Shown: positions 1 to 6,133 of the stretch, piece by piece
How the letters are laid out: the number at the start of each line of letters is the position of its first letter
How positions within the stretch are numbered: the stretch's first letter is position 1
From: Pseudodesulfovibrio sp.
GTDB taxonomy: Bacteria; Desulfobacterota; Desulfovibrionia; Desulfovibrionales; Desulfovibrionaceae
Direction: 5' to 3'
Assembly: GCA_022712815.1 (NCBI GenBank)
Contig: JAFLJW010000124.1
Span: forward strand, 1-8,915
Length of the DNA stretch: 8,915 nt
Notes under the pieces: generated by a model
Database searches by the model: none
What the model saw: the letters and a program-made list of their open reading frames with translations, nothing else
Told to the model about the DNA's origin: nothing
Made by a program: the position numbers and the translations under genes

Positions 1-1179
1 ATCATGGCTGCGTCGCCATCCGGTTTGCTCGCCGCGCCGCTCATGGCCTGGGGTGCATATGGCATGGGAGAGTTGCACCTTGCCAAGATGTTGCTGGACG
101 AAGGGGTGGAAAATTTTCTCGGCCTGAATCTCAGGGCGCGAATGGCTCTGGACGATGACCAGCCCAGCCTCGCCATGACAGACCTGATCATGTCGCTTAA
201 TCACGAGCCGTTCCAGCCCGCCGTCATCGAGCTGCTGGCGGAGCTGACCTTGGTCAGCACACTGCCGAGTCCGGGCGACAACACGCATATCTGCCTTTAC
301 ACATGGAACAAACCAGACCTGCTGGGCCGGACCATGGAGAGCCTCGCCGCCACTGATACAGGACAGGCACGGGTGACCATCCTCAATAACGGCACCACGG
401 ATTGTTCGCCGGAGGAGATGGAAAAGCGTGTCAGGATGGTCGCACCCAATCTGGCCGTGGATTTCATCCACCTGCCGGTCAATATCGGCGCACCAGCCGC
501 TCGTAACTGGCTGCTTGCGCTGCCAGAAGTGCGGACGGCCAGATATGTGGCCTTTCTTGATGACGATGTGCTGTTGCCCAAACACTGGCTGAAACGGTAT
601 CTCCGCACCCTTGAGGCCTTCCCCAAAGCTGTGGCCGTGGGGCCGAAGTGCGTCAACCCCGGCGTGCGAACCATCCAGTATGCATTTCGCTCATTTCAAG
701 AGATCGGGGAGGGCAGAATTCGCTTTACAGCCAATGCCCCCACGCTCATGGATATGGGCCAGTTCGATACGGCCCGCCCCAGCCTGACGGTCATGGGATG
801 CTGTCATCTCCTCCATATGGAGCGCATGAACGAGCTCGGCGTACCGGGCTTTGACATCCGTTTTTCACCATCCCAGGTGGACGATATCGAGCACGACCTG
901 CAAATCTGGAAAGCGGGCGGGCAGGTCGTCTATGACGGAGGTGTTCCGGTCATTCATTTGCAGGATACCGGGAAAGGCAAAATACAGACATCCGCCTCCA
1001 TCGGTCAGGCCTACGGCAACCATTACAAGATGGAGAGCAAGTTCACGCTGGCCGAGCTTGAGCGCATGGACAAGGCGATGCACACGGCGGACGGTGACCA
1101 TTTCAGGAAAGCGGTGAATACGGTAATGCCGGTGTTGTCTGGGCCAGCGAATAATTTCTGGAAGATGATCGGGGAGTAA
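1..1179 (+). CDS. Family 2-like (GT-A) glycosyltransferase, probably 5'-partial
   Basis: Predicted to transfer a sugar from a nucleotide-sugar donor to a glycan or protein acceptor in the cytoplasm; substrate unknown. Counting from the ATG at position 4, a helical leader (about 1-90) precedes the GT-A domain. That domain starts near residue 95 with the strand HICLYTWNKPDLL, followed by the NNGTTD turn, the NIGAPAARN loop typical of family 2 enzymes, and the acidic FLDDDV motif (Asp186-188), the expected metal and nucleotide-sugar site. A later acidic stretch, VDDIEHDLQIW (about 292-302), sits where family 2 enzymes often carry the catalytic base. No membrane segments are seen. The frame stays open to base 1 and no ribosome site is visible before position 4, so the true start probably lies outside the window. 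The stop is followed by a terminator shared with the convergent gene. The fold is fairly sure; the specificity cannot be read. Confidence 0.85.
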   Translation: MMAASPSGLLAAPLMAWGAYGMGELHLAKMLLDEGVENFLGLNLRARMALDDDQPSLAMTDLIMSLNHEPFQPAVIELLAELTLVSTLPSPGDNTHICLYTWNKPDLLGRTMESLAATDTGQARVTILNNGTTDCSPEEMEKRVRMVAPNLAVDFIHLPVNIGAPAARNWLLALPEVRTARYVAFLDDDVLLPKHWLKRYLRTLEAFPKAVAVGPKCVNPGVRTIQYAFRSFQEIGEGRIRFTANAPTLMDMGQFDTARPSLTVMGCCHLLHMERMNELGVPGFDIRFSPSQVDDIEHDLQIWKAGGQVVYDGGVPVIHLQDTGKGKIQTSASIGQAYGNHYKMESKFTLAELERMDKAMHTADGDHFRKAVNTVMPVLSGPANNFWKMIGE

Positions 1180-1185
1180 AAAGGC

Positions 1186-1220
1186 AAAAAAAGACGGCCA
1201 GGTAATCCCGGCCGCCTTTT
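1186..1220. terminator. Bidirectional Rho-independent terminator
   Basis: An A-run (1186-1192) leads into a hairpin with CGGCC (1195-1199) against GGCCG (1210-1214), extended inside by GG/CC around a short TAAT loop, and then a CCTTTT tail. With A-runs on the left and T-runs on the right it can stop transcription both ways. It lies between two convergent genes, the glycosyltransferase and the minus-strand SLOG-like gene, which is the expected place for such an element. Confidence 0.75.
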
Positions 1221-1242
1221 CCATTTCGAGTATCTGTTCGCT

Positions 1243-1794
1243 CTACTTGAAAGAGCGGGCAAACAGCTCTTCGAGAGCCTTTTTGCCGTTCTCTTCAAGG
1301 AAACGGGTACCGGTACCAGTGACGTGCTTGTCGGTGATGACCGGGTTTTCGACTGCGATCCATTCGCCCTTTTCCCACTTGAACCAGCTATTTTTCTTCT
1401 GGCCGAAGACGTAGAGGGCCTTGTTGCAAATTTTGGCGAACTCCGCGCCCCAGCCGGTGCCGCCCTTGACTGTGCCGTCGTCCTGAATGGTGCCGACAAC
1501 AAAGACTTCGTGGCCGGACTCGACCTGATACAGGATGGTCTGGAGTACCTTGCGCATCTTTTCCGCATTGGTGACCTTGCGACCCAGCAGTTTGGAAACA
1601 TAAGGCAGGCTGACATCTTTTGGGGTCAGCTCCTCATTGGTCAGATAGCGGACGCCGCGGGTGCGGGAAATTTTGTGACCATCGAAAGTATAGTTGACTT
1701 CAGCCAGTCCGTACTGTTCAGCCAGACGGCCAAATTCGGACTCGGCACCCTGGGCACCGCCACTGAAGAGAGTGTAGGATTCAAATTTGGACAT
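1243..1794 (-). CDS. SLOG-like (cpYpsA-type) predicted nucleotide-binding protein
   Basis: A 183-residue cytoplasmic protein without signal peptide or membrane segment. Two glycine-rich loops stand out: FSGGAQGAE near the N-terminus (residues 10-18) and KGGTGWGAEFA (110-120), followed by LYVFGQKKNSWFKW (127-140). The pattern, an N-terminal GGAxGA(D/E) strand-loop and a later GGTGW loop leading to a (V/L)YVF strand and aromatic WFxW segment, is what I know from the SLOG/LOG-like Rossmann superfamily, particularly the circularly permuted YpsA group, which is thought to bind nucleotides or nucleotide derivatives. The role is unknown. The start is well supported: AAGGAG at 1800-1805 (minus strand) lies five bases before the ATG. 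It is apparently monocistronic, diverges from the chemoreceptor gene and converges on the glycosyltransferase. Gene reality is high; the superfamily call is moderate and comes from motif memory, not a search. Confidence 0.8.
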   Translation of the reverse strand: MSKFESYTLFSGGAQGAESEFGRLAEQYGLAEVNYTFDGHKISRTRGVRYLTNEELTPKDVSLPYVSKLLGRKVTNAEKMRKVLQTILYQVESGHEVFVVGTIQDDGTVKGGTGWGAEFAKICNKALYVFGQKKNSWFKWEKGEWIAVENPVITDKHVTGTGTRFLEENGKKALEELFARSFK

Positions 1795-1944
1795 GTGTTC
1801 TCCTTGAATATTGTCTCAAAATTCGGTTTCGGTTCGCGGAATTGTTTTTGTATACTATCAGGTCGCAATAAAAGTCGACCCTTCAGGCAGGTCAAAATAA
1901 GGAAATGCGTTGCCCACCCGTTCGAAGCCAGGGAATTTGCCTTT

Positions 1945-1958
1945 TTTTCACGTGAAAA
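1945..1958. promoter_or_regulatory. Perfect 14-bp palindrome, possible operator
   Basis: TTTTCACGTGAAAA is a perfect inverted repeat about 150 bases upstream of the minus-strand SLOG-like gene. It has the form of a dimeric regulator site, but I cannot assign it to a known regulator. It could also be chance in an AT-rich stretch. Confidence 0.3.
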
Positions 1959-2280
1959 TCCAGCGTCTTTCATCAATATAATGGCTTGAAGCTCCAATCC
2001 TGCCTATATTAAGAACGGTCAATTCCTGTTATGACACTGCTGTCAGACGGAGAAAACGTGTTCCCCATGCAAAAAAAACTGACCATCGCCGCAAGAACAA
2101 TTTTGCCTGCTATGCCGATGTCTTTTTCATCCCGGATGATGTAGCTGTCCAAACCATCTGCCAGACAACCTGCGCAAACGACAACGGCTGGAACGGACAA
2201 TGGACAAATAATTGCCGCACCGCTTGTCTGCAGATGCCAAATACCGAATCAAGAACCGGTCTTTTGTCAGATTCCGGGAG

Positions 2281-2312
2281 AGGGGTTGCAGAGACGCCCC
2301 CTAAATTTTTTT
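2281..2312 (+). terminator. Candidate Rho-independent terminator after the relic gene
   Basis: AGGGG (2281-2285) can pair with CCCCT (2298-2302) across a loop of about 12 bases, followed by AAA and seven T (2306-2312). It faces the plus strand and has no intact gene before it, which supports the idea that a small transcribed gene once lay, or still lies, at about 2067-2280. Confidence 0.45.
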
Positions 2313-2323
2313 GCCGGTTTTTC

Positions 2324-2352
2324 TTGAATATAGTAATTGTTACTGCTATGTA
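2324..2352 (+). promoter_or_regulatory. Candidate sigma70 promoter of the chemoreceptor gene with an operator-like inverted repeat
   Basis: TTGAAT (2324-2329) is followed after 17 bases by TATGTA (2347-2352), preceded by TGC, so the -10 is of the extended type (TGnTATGTA). Inside the spacer lies the inverted repeat AGTAA-TTG-TTACT (2332-2344), placed where a repressor or a MerR-like spacer-binding activator would act. The start codon is 45 bases downstream of the -10, with a good ribosome site (GGAG, 2388-2391). Confidence 0.4.
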
Positions 2353-2396
2353 GTGAAGACAATAAAAACAAATATTACCTATAGTGTGGAGTATTT

Positions 2397-4496
2397 ATGC
2401 GCTGGAAAAATTTCACGGTCGCAACCAAACTGCTGACTGGATTTGCAATCATTCTTATTTTCTTGGGTGCGATCACAGCCCAAAGCTTCTCAGAATTTAA
2501 AACAATGGAAGGCGTTATCAAAGGTGATGCCATTCGCAACCTGCTCAAGCAAAAACTGGTTGATCATCTCGTGTGGATGGAAAAAGTGTCTGTTTTTGCT
2601 GCCGACGACTCGATCAAGACCCTGAAAGTTCAAACCGATCCCCATCAATGCGGTTTTGGAAAATGGTACTATGGTTCGGGACACACCGAAGCCGTAAACG
2701 CCGTCCCTCAATTGAAGGACATCCTGATCGCAATGGGGCCACTCCATACCGAACTGCACCTGTCGGCCAAGGCGGTTCAGGCAGCCCGAACCAATGGCGG
2801 CAATGTCAGAGAGATTTTTATGAATCAGACGCTCCCCGTCCTCGAAAAACTCCAGGATAAATTCGGTGAGCTTGAAAAGGTCATGGATGAGCAGATACTG
2901 ACAGATGAAGCACTGCTGGGCAAAATCAAGAACACGGAAAGAAATCTTCTCTTTCTTGCCGGAATTGCAATCCTGATCAGCCTTGTTGTTGCCCGATACA
3001 TCACGCGAGGCATAACCGTCCCACTTAATAAAGCCCTGATTTTTTCAAATGAGGTTGCCAAAGGTAATCTGGACACAGAACTTCCCGTGGACCAGGAGGA
3101 TGAGATAGGTCAACTCTGCAAGAGTTTGAACTCCATTCCAAAGAGTCTTCGCGAAATTCTTGGTGAAATTGAACTCACCATGAACAAAATGGAAAGAGGG
3201 TCTCTCCATGAACGAAGCGATGCAGCAAGATTCGACGGAGCCTTTGCAGAACTCATTGACTGCACCAACCGAATGGCGGACAACCTGCTCAAATATATCG
3301 ATGCCATGCCTACCCCGGCTCTGACCATCGACCGGAATTTCAAAGTTCTCTACATGAACACGGCGGCAAAGGAAGTGAGCGGTAAAAAGAACTCAGCCGA
3401 CTACTTGCAACGCCATTGTCATGAATTCTTCAAGACCTCTGATTGCAACACCGACCAATGCGCATGTAACCAGGCCATGCGGAACAACGCCCTCAGATCG
3501 TCCGAGGCCGTTGCTCATCCCAATGGATTGGATATGGACATTCAGTATATGGGCATCCCCATCACCGACCAGCATGGCTCCGTGGTCGGCGCGTTCGAGA
3601 TCATCATCGACCAAACGGCCATCAAGGCCACCATGTACAAAATCGAAAAAATGGCAAGCCAGTCGGCAGACATTTCAAGCGCCCTTGCCTCTTCTGCCGA
3701 AGAGCTCTCCGCCCAGGTGGAACAGTCAGCACAGGGAGCTGAACAGCAAAAGGATCGGATAACGGAAGTGGTCACAGCCATGGAGGAGATGAACAGCACC
3801 GTCATGGAAATAACCCAAAATGCATCCAGAGCTGCGGAGAATTCCAGTCAGGCCAAGGAAATGGCCGAAAAAGGAGCTAGCGTGGTCAGCCAGGTCATCA
3901 CAGCTATCAACCAGGTTCAGGAGGTGGCAAACAGTCTGCATGACAACATGGCGGAACTTGGTGATCGAGCCAAAGACATCGGCCAGATAATAAATGTCAT
4001 CAACGATATTGCCGACCAGACGAACCTCCTTGCCCTCAACGCCGCCATCGAAGCGGCTCGAGCAGGCGAGGCGGGCCGGGGCTTTGCAGTTGTCGCTGAT
4101 GAGGTGCGCAAACTTGCGGAAAAGACCATGACCGCGACCAACGAGGTCGGCACCGCCATCAAAGCCATTCAAAACGTGAGCCAGAAGAATATCACAGCCA
4201 CGGAGCAGGCTGTTGATGCCATCGGCATAAGCACGAATCTGGCCAATGAATCAGGCGCGGTCATGAAAGAAATTGTGAACGCTTCCGAAAGTACGGCCAG
4301 CATGATACATTCCATAGCCGTAGCCTCGGAAGAGCAATCTGCGGTCTCGGAAGAGATCGCCAGGAACACCGATGATGTCGACCGCATCTCCTCTGAAACT
4401 TCGGAAGCCATGAACCAGTCAACCACAGCAGTTCTGGACCTCTCCAGGCTCGCCTCCCAACTTGATAGCCTGATTGAGGAAATACGGCATGCATGA
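2397..4496 (+). CDS. Methyl-accepting chemotaxis protein with periplasmic CZB domain, HAMP and PAS
   Basis: A 699-residue membrane chemoreceptor that should signal through CheW/CheA to the flagellar motor. Order: TM1 (about 12-31); periplasmic CZB (chemoreceptor zinc-binding) domain (about 45-130) with the expected ligands His57 (DHLVW), Cys85 (CGFGKWYYG), His117 and His121 (PLHTELH); TM2 (184-202); HAMP (about 203-256) and a second HAMP-like linker to about 298; PAS (about 300-405); and the MCP signalling domain, with the conserved tip DIADQTNLLALNAAIEAARA starting at residue 537. The PAS domain carries Cys341, Cys350, Cys355 and Cys357 in HCHEFFKTSDCNTDQCAC, possibly a metal or redox site. 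The C-terminus ends EEIRHA, without a CheR/CheB-tethering pentapeptide. The start is supported by GGAG five bases upstream. It is monocistronic, with its own promoter and terminator. CZB domains respond to zinc or hypochlorite in other bacteria; the ligand here is not known. Confidence 0.95.
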   Translation: MRWKNFTVATKLLTGFAIILIFLGAITAQSFSEFKTMEGVIKGDAIRNLLKQKLVDHLVWMEKVSVFAADDSIKTLKVQTDPHQCGFGKWYYGSGHTEAVNAVPQLKDILIAMGPLHTELHLSAKAVQAARTNGGNVREIFMNQTLPVLEKLQDKFGELEKVMDEQILTDEALLGKIKNTERNLLFLAGIAILISLVVARYITRGITVPLNKALIFSNEVAKGNLDTELPVDQEDEIGQLCKSLNSIPKSLREILGEIELTMNKMERGSLHERSDAARFDGAFAELIDCTNRMADNLLKYIDAMPTPALTIDRNFKVLYMNTAAKEVSGKKNSADYLQRHCHEFFKTSDCNTDQCACNQAMRNNALRSSEAVAHPNGLDMDIQYMGIPITDQHGSVVGAFEIIIDQTAIKATMYKIEKMASQSADISSALASSAEELSAQVEQSAQGAEQQKDRITEVVTAMEEMNSTVMEITQNASRAAENSSQAKEMAEKGASVVSQVITAINQVQEVANSLHDNMAELGDRAKDIGQIINVINDIADQTNLLALNAAIEAARAGEAGRGFAVVADEVRKLAEKTMTATNEVGTAIKAIQNVSQKNITATEQAVDAIGISTNLANESGAVMKEIVNASESTASMIHSIAVASEEQSAVSEEIARNTDDVDRISSETSEAMNQSTTAVLDLSRLASQLDSLIEEIRHA

Positions 4497-4625
4497 GTCT
4501 GGCTCCGCCACGTAAATACAGCCAGTCGATGAGCTGCCGAGTGTTTTTTGCTACTAACGATTCAAGTGAAGTGTAATGGTGATGATTTCACCTTTCAGGC
4601 ACAGTATCTCCAGAAGAGCAAGTAT

Positions 4626-4660
4626 GACCAGAGCGTGTAGACACGCTCTGGTCTTTCATT
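4626..4660 (+). terminator. Strong Rho-independent terminator downstream of mcp
   Basis: GACCAGAGCGTG (4626-4637) and CACGCTCTGGTC (4642-4653) form a perfect 12-bp stem around the loop TAGA, followed by TTTCATTTGTTTT. This is the only strong terminator between the receptor and msrAB. Confidence 0.85.
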
Positions 4661-4677
4661 TGTTTTATCGACAGAGA

Positions 4678-4741
4678 CTTGCCCCAAGATAAGATTTTCC
4701 TGAGAAAGCCACGCCCTGACCGGCTACTCTCATGGGGCAGG
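4678..4741. repeat. Spaced inverted repeat, possible structured RNA
   Basis: TGCCCCA (4680-4686) is exactly complementary to TGGGGCA (4733-4739), extendable by one wobble and one C-G pair to nine pairs. Between the arms AGCC (4707-4710) can pair with GGCT (4722-4725). The element ends about 30 bases before the msrAB -35, so it would not be part of the msrAB message from that promoter. I recognise no known riboswitch class. Confidence 0.3.
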
Positions 4742-4772
4742 GAATTATTTCGAGGACTACAAAAAAACCTGA

Positions 4773-4801
4773 TTGACACCACCCGCCGGGATGCATATCT
4801 T
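4773..4801 (+). promoter_or_regulatory. Sigma70-type promoter of msrAB
   Basis: A perfect -35 TTGACA (4773-4778), a 17-base spacer and a -10 TATCTT (4796-4801, four of six consensus bases). The start of transcription would fall near 4808, directly at the left edge of the Fur-like operator (4810-4829), a classical position for repression. Confidence 0.6.
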
Positions 4802-4809
4802 GTTTAAGT

Positions 4810-4829
4810 CGATAATAATTCTTATTCTC
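4810..4829. promoter_or_regulatory. Fur-type operator upstream of msrAB
   Basis: GATAATAATTCTTATTCTC (4811-4829) matches the 19-base Fur consensus GATAATGATAATCATTATC at 14 of 19 positions. It is itself palindromic around TTC (AATAA-TTC-TTATT). In the 7-1-7 form (4810-4824) it matches 11 of 14. It overlaps the predicted transcription start of msrAB. Fur and its peroxide-sensing relative PerR bind similar sites, so either could act here. Confidence 0.5.
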
Positions 4830-4847
4830 ATATAGAGAGGTGGCATT

Positions 4848-5954
4848 ATGTCCATTAAGCAATACCTTCTGCCCTTGTTGGGATTTCTGCTGTTGGTAGT
4901 TGGGTTGAGCATGATGGGGAATGCCTCTTCCGGGGAGGCAGTCATGGCTGAGAGCAACACAATTGAAATAGCCACACTTGCGGGCGGCTGTTTTTGGTGC
5001 GTGGAATCCGATATGGAAAAGTTGCCGGGCGTCATCAAGGCAGTGTCCGGCTATACGGGCGGCAAGGAAGAAAATCCATCATATGGTCAGGTTTCCAGTG
5101 GCGCAACCGGCCACCAGGAGGCGGTGCAGGTCTTTTTTGACCCATCCAGGGTGACTTACGCTCAGGTGCTTGACCATTTCTGGAAGTTCTTTGATCCCAC
5201 GGATGCTGGCGGTTCTTTTGGCGACCGGGGGGCACAATATACCTCCGGTATTTTTTATCACGACGAGAACCAGCGCACTATTGCCGAGGCTTCCAGAAAG
5301 GCTCTCGACGAATCAGGCCGGTACGACAAGCCGGTGGTTACGCCCATCGTCAGGTTCACTGCCTTTTATGATGCCGAGGAGTATCATCAGGATTACTACC
5401 AGAAGAATCCGGTGCGGTATAAGACCTACCGTTATTTCTCAGGGCGCGACCGTTTTGTGGAGGAAATATGGGGAGATGAAGCTAAGGCCAAGCCTGCACC
5501 CACGTCCGGTGCAGGCAAGTATGGCAAGCCCGATGACGGAATATTGAAGGCGACACTGACTCCCATGCAATACAAGGTCACCCAGAACGAAGGGACCGAG
5601 CCGCCTTTCCGCAATGAGTTTTGGGACAACAAGCAGGACGGAATCTATGTGGATATCGTGTCCGGCGAGCCGCTGTTTTCTTCCAAGGACAAGTTCAGGT
5701 CCGGTACTGGCTGGCCGAGCTTCACACGGGCGCTGACTCCTGAAAACATCGTGGAAAAGGCGGACAGATCCTTGTTTGCAACCCGCACGGAAATTCGTAG
5801 TAAGTACGGAGATTCACATCTTGGACATCTGTTTGATGATGGCCCTCAGCCCACCGGCCTGCGGTATTGCATCAATTCCGCCGCCCTGCGATTCGTCGCC
5901 AGTGAATATCTGGAAAAGCAAGGATACGGTGAGTACGCCGAAGTGTTCAAGTAG
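4848..5954 (+). CDS. msrAB: Exported bifunctional peptide-methionine (S)/(R)-sulfoxide reductase MsrA-MsrB
   Basis: Reduces both epimers of oxidised methionine in proteins, here most likely in the periplasm. Residues 1-26 form a basic-hydrophobic leader (LLPLLGFLLLVVGL), acting as signal peptide or anchor. The MsrA domain (about 38-200) has the catalytic GGCFWC motif (Cys48, Cys51), GATGHQEAVQV, GDRGAQYTSGIFY and YHQDYYQKNP. The MsrB domain (about 225-368) has SGTGWPSF, RTEIRSKYGDSHLGHLFDDG and the catalytic RYCINSAALRF (Cys341). These are the only three cysteines. The MsrB zinc cysteines are absent (YVDIVSGEPLFSS), as in zinc-free PilB-like forms, and Thr287 sits where many MsrBs have the resolving cysteine, so regeneration must use another route. 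Ribosome site GAGAGG (4835-4840) is seven bases before the ATG. It has its own promoter with a Fur-like site and its own terminator. No thioredoxin-like PilB domain is present. Confidence 0.95.
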   Translation: MSIKQYLLPLLGFLLLVVGLSMMGNASSGEAVMAESNTIEIATLAGGCFWCVESDMEKLPGVIKAVSGYTGGKEENPSYGQVSSGATGHQEAVQVFFDPSRVTYAQVLDHFWKFFDPTDAGGSFGDRGAQYTSGIFYHDENQRTIAEASRKALDESGRYDKPVVTPIVRFTAFYDAEEYHQDYYQKNPVRYKTYRYFSGRDRFVEEIWGDEAKAKPAPTSGAGKYGKPDDGILKATLTPMQYKVTQNEGTEPPFRNEFWDNKQDGIYVDIVSGEPLFSSKDKFRSGTGWPSFTRALTPENIVEKADRSLFATRTEIRSKYGDSHLGHLFDDGPQPTGLRYCINSAALRFVASEYLEKQGYGEYAEVFK

Positions 5955-5974
5955 CCACCCGACTATTCAAACAA

Positions 5975-6011
5975 GGGGATCCGAACGGACTGAAAGGCTC
6001 CTCTTTTTTTT
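5975..6011 (+). terminator. Rho-independent terminator of msrAB
   Basis: GGGGATCC (5975-5982) can pair with GGCTCCTC (5996-6003), with one G-U pair and one mismatch, followed by eight T (6004-6011). It begins 20 bases after the msrAB stop codon. Confidence 0.6.
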
Positions 6012-6057
6012 GTGCAAAAAAGTAAGTTCCGCTGATGAAGAGAAGTCCTTTGGCAGT

Positions 6058-6077
6058 TGCCAATTATTATCATTTTA
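6058..6077. promoter_or_regulatory. Fur-type operator upstream of the hydrolase-mlaA operon
   Basis: TGCCAATTATTATCA (6058-6072) matches the Fur 7-1-7 consensus TGATAATnATTATCA at 12 of 14 positions; its right half-site is perfect. On the minus strand, 14 of 19 bases match the longer consensus (6059-6077). It overlaps TTGCCA (6057-6062), the best -35 candidate. A convincing -10 at the usual distance is not seen; TATATA at 6084-6089 is 21 bases away. Confidence 0.5.
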
Positions 6078-6133
6078 TGTAAGTATATACCTTGCAATCA
6101 TTACGAATTCGGAAATTTTAACCCTGTGCTGAT

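Larger units (their letters stand above)
2067..2353 (+). pseudogene. Relic of a small secreted MVL-like (mannan-binding lectin-type) protein
   Basis: No intact frame is present, but two pieces look like protein. From the ATG at 2067 one frame reads MQKKLTIAARTILPAMPMS, resembling the start of a signal peptide, and then stops at 2142-2144. A second frame (-1 relative to it), open from before 2093 to the stop at 2351-2353, reads NFACYADVFFIPDDVAVQ followed by TICQTTCANDNGWNGQWTNNC. The C-x3-C-x5-GWNGQW spacing and the preceding DDVA recall the repeat of mannan-binding lectins of the MVL family (known pattern: A-G-P-I-W ... D-A-Q ... C-x3-C ... G-W-N-G-Q-W ... S-V-C-G-C). The terminal CGC motif is missing from this frame, but VCRC is readable one base on (about 2226-2237), which suggests a second frame change. 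Ribosome-site support is poor (GGAG 14 bases before the ATG). A hairpin terminator follows. Best read as a decayed or frameshifted gene; sequencing error is an alternative. Confidence 0.4.
1795..2396. other. Long intergenic region between divergent genes
   Basis: About 600 bases without an intact gene. The left part (1795-2060) is the upstream region of the minus-strand gene. A weak minus-strand promoter can be proposed: TCGACT (plus-strand positions 1873-1878) and TATACA (1849-1854), 18 bases apart. A perfect 14-bp palindrome lies at 1945-1958. The right part (2067-2353) contains a degraded small secreted-protein gene, a terminator-like hairpin and the chemoreceptor promoter, each listed separately. 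Confidence 0.6.
4497..4847. other. Intergenic region between mcp and msrAB
   Basis: No gene is visible. It contains a small hairpin GGTGA-TGATT-TCACC (4578-4592), the strong terminator at 4626-4660, a long-range inverted repeat at 4678-4741, and the msrAB promoter with a Fur-like operator (4773-4829). The terminator lies about 130 bases after the receptor stop codon, so the receptor mRNA would have an unusually long 3' tail. Confidence 0.6.

Noticed and set aside
1023..1616. Minus-strand open frame of 197 codons
   Set aside because: It runs through the 3' end of the glycosyltransferase, the terminator and the SLOG-like gene in a different frame. Composition is Ser/Arg-rich, typical of a shadow frame.
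1905..1945. GTTCGAA (1920-1926) resembling a tRNA T-loop
   Set aside because: The flanking bases do not form a T-stem, and no acceptor or anticodon arms can be drawn around it.
1324..1989. Plus-strand open frame of 221 codons
   Set aside because: It lies antisense over the SLOG-like gene, whose ribosome site, start and motifs are convincing. The plus-strand translation shows no family motif and has no ribosome site.
1641..1997. Minus-strand open frame of 118 codons upstream of and overlapping the SLOG-like gene
   Set aside because: It overlaps a better-supported gene on the same strand in another frame, crosses that gene's start and ribosome site, and shows no recognisable motif.
2009..2200. 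Minus-strand open frame of 63 codons in the intergenic region
   Set aside because: The opposite strand carries the C-x3-C-x5-GWNGQW module, which is the more protein-like reading. No ribosome site supports the minus-strand frame.
4513..4552. Possible early terminator just after the chemoreceptor (CAGC...GCTG, then six T)
   Set aside because: The stem is only four pairs with a ten-base loop and the T-run does not follow directly. The perfect hairpin at 4626-4653 is far stronger.
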